Of a stretch of DNA of 5,351 nucleotides, positions 5,276 through 5,351 are shown piece after piece. The stretch is from positions 1 through 5,351 of the forward strand of contig CANRAX010000077.1 in assembly GCA_947628635.1 (NCBI GenBank), written 5' to 3'. The position numbers and the translations under genes were made by a program. Each line of letters opens with the position of its first letter. The stretch's first letter is position 1. This stretch comes from an uncultured Bacilli bacterium. GTDB taxonomy: Bacteria > Bacillota_I > Bacilli_A > RF39 > UBA660. The notes below the pieces were generated by a model. That model had not been told where the DNA came from. It ran no database searches and saw only the letters and a list, made by a program, of their open reading frames with translations.

Positions 5276-5327
5276 GCGAGATATGACTTAATCTAACCAA
5301 TTATTGTCACATATATCTCGCTTTTTT
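5276..5327 (+). terminator. Second hairpin and T-run downstream of cotE
   Basis: GCGAGATAT (5276-5284) pairs with ATATCTCGC (5313-5321), 9 perfect pairs, and six T's follow at 5322-5327. Inside the 28-base loop, GAC (5285-5287) can pair with GTC (5306-5308). Either it is a backup terminator for the operon, or it is the end of a very short RNA. Two TATAAT matches lie just upstream (5257-5262, 5264-5269), but neither has a convincing -35. Confidence 0.75.
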
Positions 5328-5351
5328 AATGCAAATATGAGATAATATAAT

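Noticed and set aside
5346..5351. TATAAT at the right edge as a promoter for the next gene
   Set aside because: There is no -35 at the proper distance apart from the T-run of the terminator, and the downstream sequence is not in the window.

Overview
This is a very AT-rich stretch with five protein genes, all on the + strand and all ending in TAA. It most likely comes from an endospore-forming, low-GC Bacillota, probably class Bacilli. The main evidence is the order miaB, ymcA-like, cotE, which is the same order as in Bacillus subtilis (ymcB-ymcA-cotE), together with a recognisable CotE spore-coat morphogenetic protein. TGG encodes every tryptophan and there is no in-frame TGA, so nothing suggests a recoded mollicute-type code. 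The species cannot be named from this sequence; an uncultured gut Bacilli lineage is possible but is inference.

Layout. Bases 1-156 hold no convincing gene. They contain a perfect 10-bp direct repeat and an extended -10 promoter (TATACT). Bases 157-1977 encode a large surface protein with a type IV prepilin N-terminus, a pilin-like region and five cysteine-patterned Ig-like modules; modules 2 and 3 are a DNA-level tandem duplication of 231 bp. The gap 1978-2220 has a long imperfect hairpin with a T-run (terminator) and then a near-consensus SigA promoter (TTGACA, 17 bp, TAGAAT).

That promoter drives an ankyrin-repeat gene (2221-2853). Its stop codon touches the ribosome binding site of miaB (2867-4282). 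miaB overlaps a short YmcA/YlbF-family gene (4263-4589) by 20 bp. After a 71-bp gap with weak hairpins and a possible SigK-like promoter comes cotE (4661-5200). Two hairpin/T-run terminators follow cotE, and the window ends in AT-rich DNA with a TATAAT.

How the genes fit together. The pilin-like gene is its own transcription unit and probably encodes a surface or pilus-tip adhesin. The downstream genes look like one operon: a cytoplasmic ankyrin protein of unknown role, the tRNA methylthiotransferase MiaB, a member of the family that controls RNase Y, biofilm and sporulation in B. subtilis, and the spore-coat protein CotE, which may also have its own mother-cell promoter. The least ordinary elements are the cysteine-rich pilin-anchored repeat protein, the ankyrin gene joined to the miaB operon, and a YmcA-like protein with only one cysteine.
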